DNA from: Opitutaceae bacterium UBA4094
GTDB taxonomy: Bacteria > Verrucomicrobiota > Verrucomicrobiia > Opitutales > Opitutaceae
Length of the DNA: 12,397 nucleotides
Assembly: GCA_002382525.1 (NCBI GenBank)
Contig: DFYA01000020.1
Location: 1 to 12,397, forward strand
Direction of reading: 5' to 3'
Shown here piece by piece: positions 12,149-12,397 of the stretch. The translations under genes and the position numbers were made by a program. How positions within the stretch are numbered: position 1 is the first letter of the stretch; the number at the start of each line of letters is the position of its first letter. Below the pieces are notes generated by a model. That model was not told where the DNA came from, did no database searches, and saw only the letters and a list, made by a program, of their open reading frames with translations.

Positions 12149-12397
12149 TTACGAGACTTTGCCGCGACGGGTGTCCTTGTCGGACGCCTCGGTGGGGATT
12201 TCGTTGTCGGTTTTGAGCATGAGGACGGGGATCTTGGTCTTCACGAAAAGGCCGGCTTCTTTGAAGTGTTTCGCGGGGATGTGCTCCAGCGCTTCGCCGA
12301 CGGTCTTGGCCGGCATGAGGCGACCTTTCTTCGTCGTGTTGAATTCGTAGGCGCCCTTAAAAATGCGTTCGGTCGTCGTCGTGATGCTTTCGTTTTC
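12149..12397 (-). CDS. Unidentified protein, C-terminal 82 residues (start outside window)
   Basis: An uninterrupted minus-strand frame enters from the right edge and stops at TAA (12151-12149). The visible part reads ENESITTTTERIFKGAYEFN, continues with TTKKGRLMPAKTVGEALEHI and a KIPVLMLKTDNEIP segment, and ends in a charged tail DKDTRRGKVS. Choice of this strand rests on protein-like composition, an open frame to the window edge, the same direction as the neighbouring CNNM/CBS gene, and a hairpin just after the stop. I do not recognise the family. There is no membrane segment or catalytic motif in the visible part. A plus-strand open frame here (12132-12350) starts inside the REP hairpin and is rejected. 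Confidence 0.65.
   Translation of the reverse strand, partial: ENESITTTTERIFKGAYEFNTTKKGRLMPAKTVGEALEHIPAKHFKEAGLFVKTKIPVLMLKTDNEIPTEASDKDTRRGKVS

Noticed and set aside
12132..12350. Plus-strand 72-codon frame at the right edge
   Set aside because: It starts inside the REP-like hairpin and opposes a minus-strand frame that is open to the window edge with better protein-like composition.
1..12397. CRISPR array, tRNA or rRNA genes, toxin-antitoxin or phage genes
   Set aside because: I looked on both strands and saw no regularly spaced repeats, cloverleaf-type sequences, rRNA signatures or relevant protein families.

Overview
The window reads as a piece of a high-GC chromosome from the phylum Verrucomicrobiota, most likely class Opitutia (Opitutaceae-like). 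The best taxonomic marker is the 146-residue protein at 1955-2395. It matches, from memory, the Minf_1886 / TIGR04138 family, which is known essentially only from Verrucomicrobiota and Planctomycetota. The other genes are chromosomal housekeeping and envelope genes. No phage, plasmid, CRISPR or transposase genes and no RNA genes are visible.

Left part (1-5594), mostly plus strand. It holds the 3' end of a metallophosphoesterase and a Tat-exported Mn-type superoxide dismutase. The dismutase converges on a minus-strand Fur-family regulator that lacks the usual zinc cysteines. A 169-bp divergent region with three stacked dyads separates the regulator from the Minf_1886-family gene. Next come a G-rich, potential G-quadruplex gap, an 854-residue double-domain M16 zinc peptidase, and a small secreted EF-hand protein with a strong cUUCGg terminator.

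Middle (5591-10218), all minus strand. Transcription runs right to left: M24 (Xaa-Pro type) peptidase, Fpg/MutM-type DNA glycosylase, SGNH hydrolase, TlyA rRNA methyltransferase, NAD kinase. The last four are closely spaced and may form an operon; tlyA next to the NAD kinase gene is a known conserved pairing in other bacteria. The gaps are filled with repeats. There is a 100-bp fold-back between the peptidase and the glycosylase, and a 9-nt-period tract between tlyA and nadK. A convergent repeat cluster at the 3' end of nadK contains two inverted REP-like hairpins and a decayed duplicate of the nadK terminus exactly 220 bp away.

Right part (10219-12397). A DUF192 probable lipoprotein is divergent from the M24 peptidase, with only 44 bp between two GTG start codons. 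It converges on a CNNM/CBS membrane protein that lacks the C-terminal CorC_HlyC domain. A third REP-like hairpin (GGAG head plus 8-bp palindrome) lies just past the stop of an unidentified minus-strand gene that runs off the window.

No dedicated new system such as a defence island or biosynthetic cluster is evident. The most interesting material is between genes: a family of GGAG-headed palindromes, a repeat that appears to supply the last codons of nadK, stacked dyads upstream of an atypical Fur protein, and the near-total absence of Shine-Dalgarno sequences. All family assignments were made by eye from motifs, without database searches.
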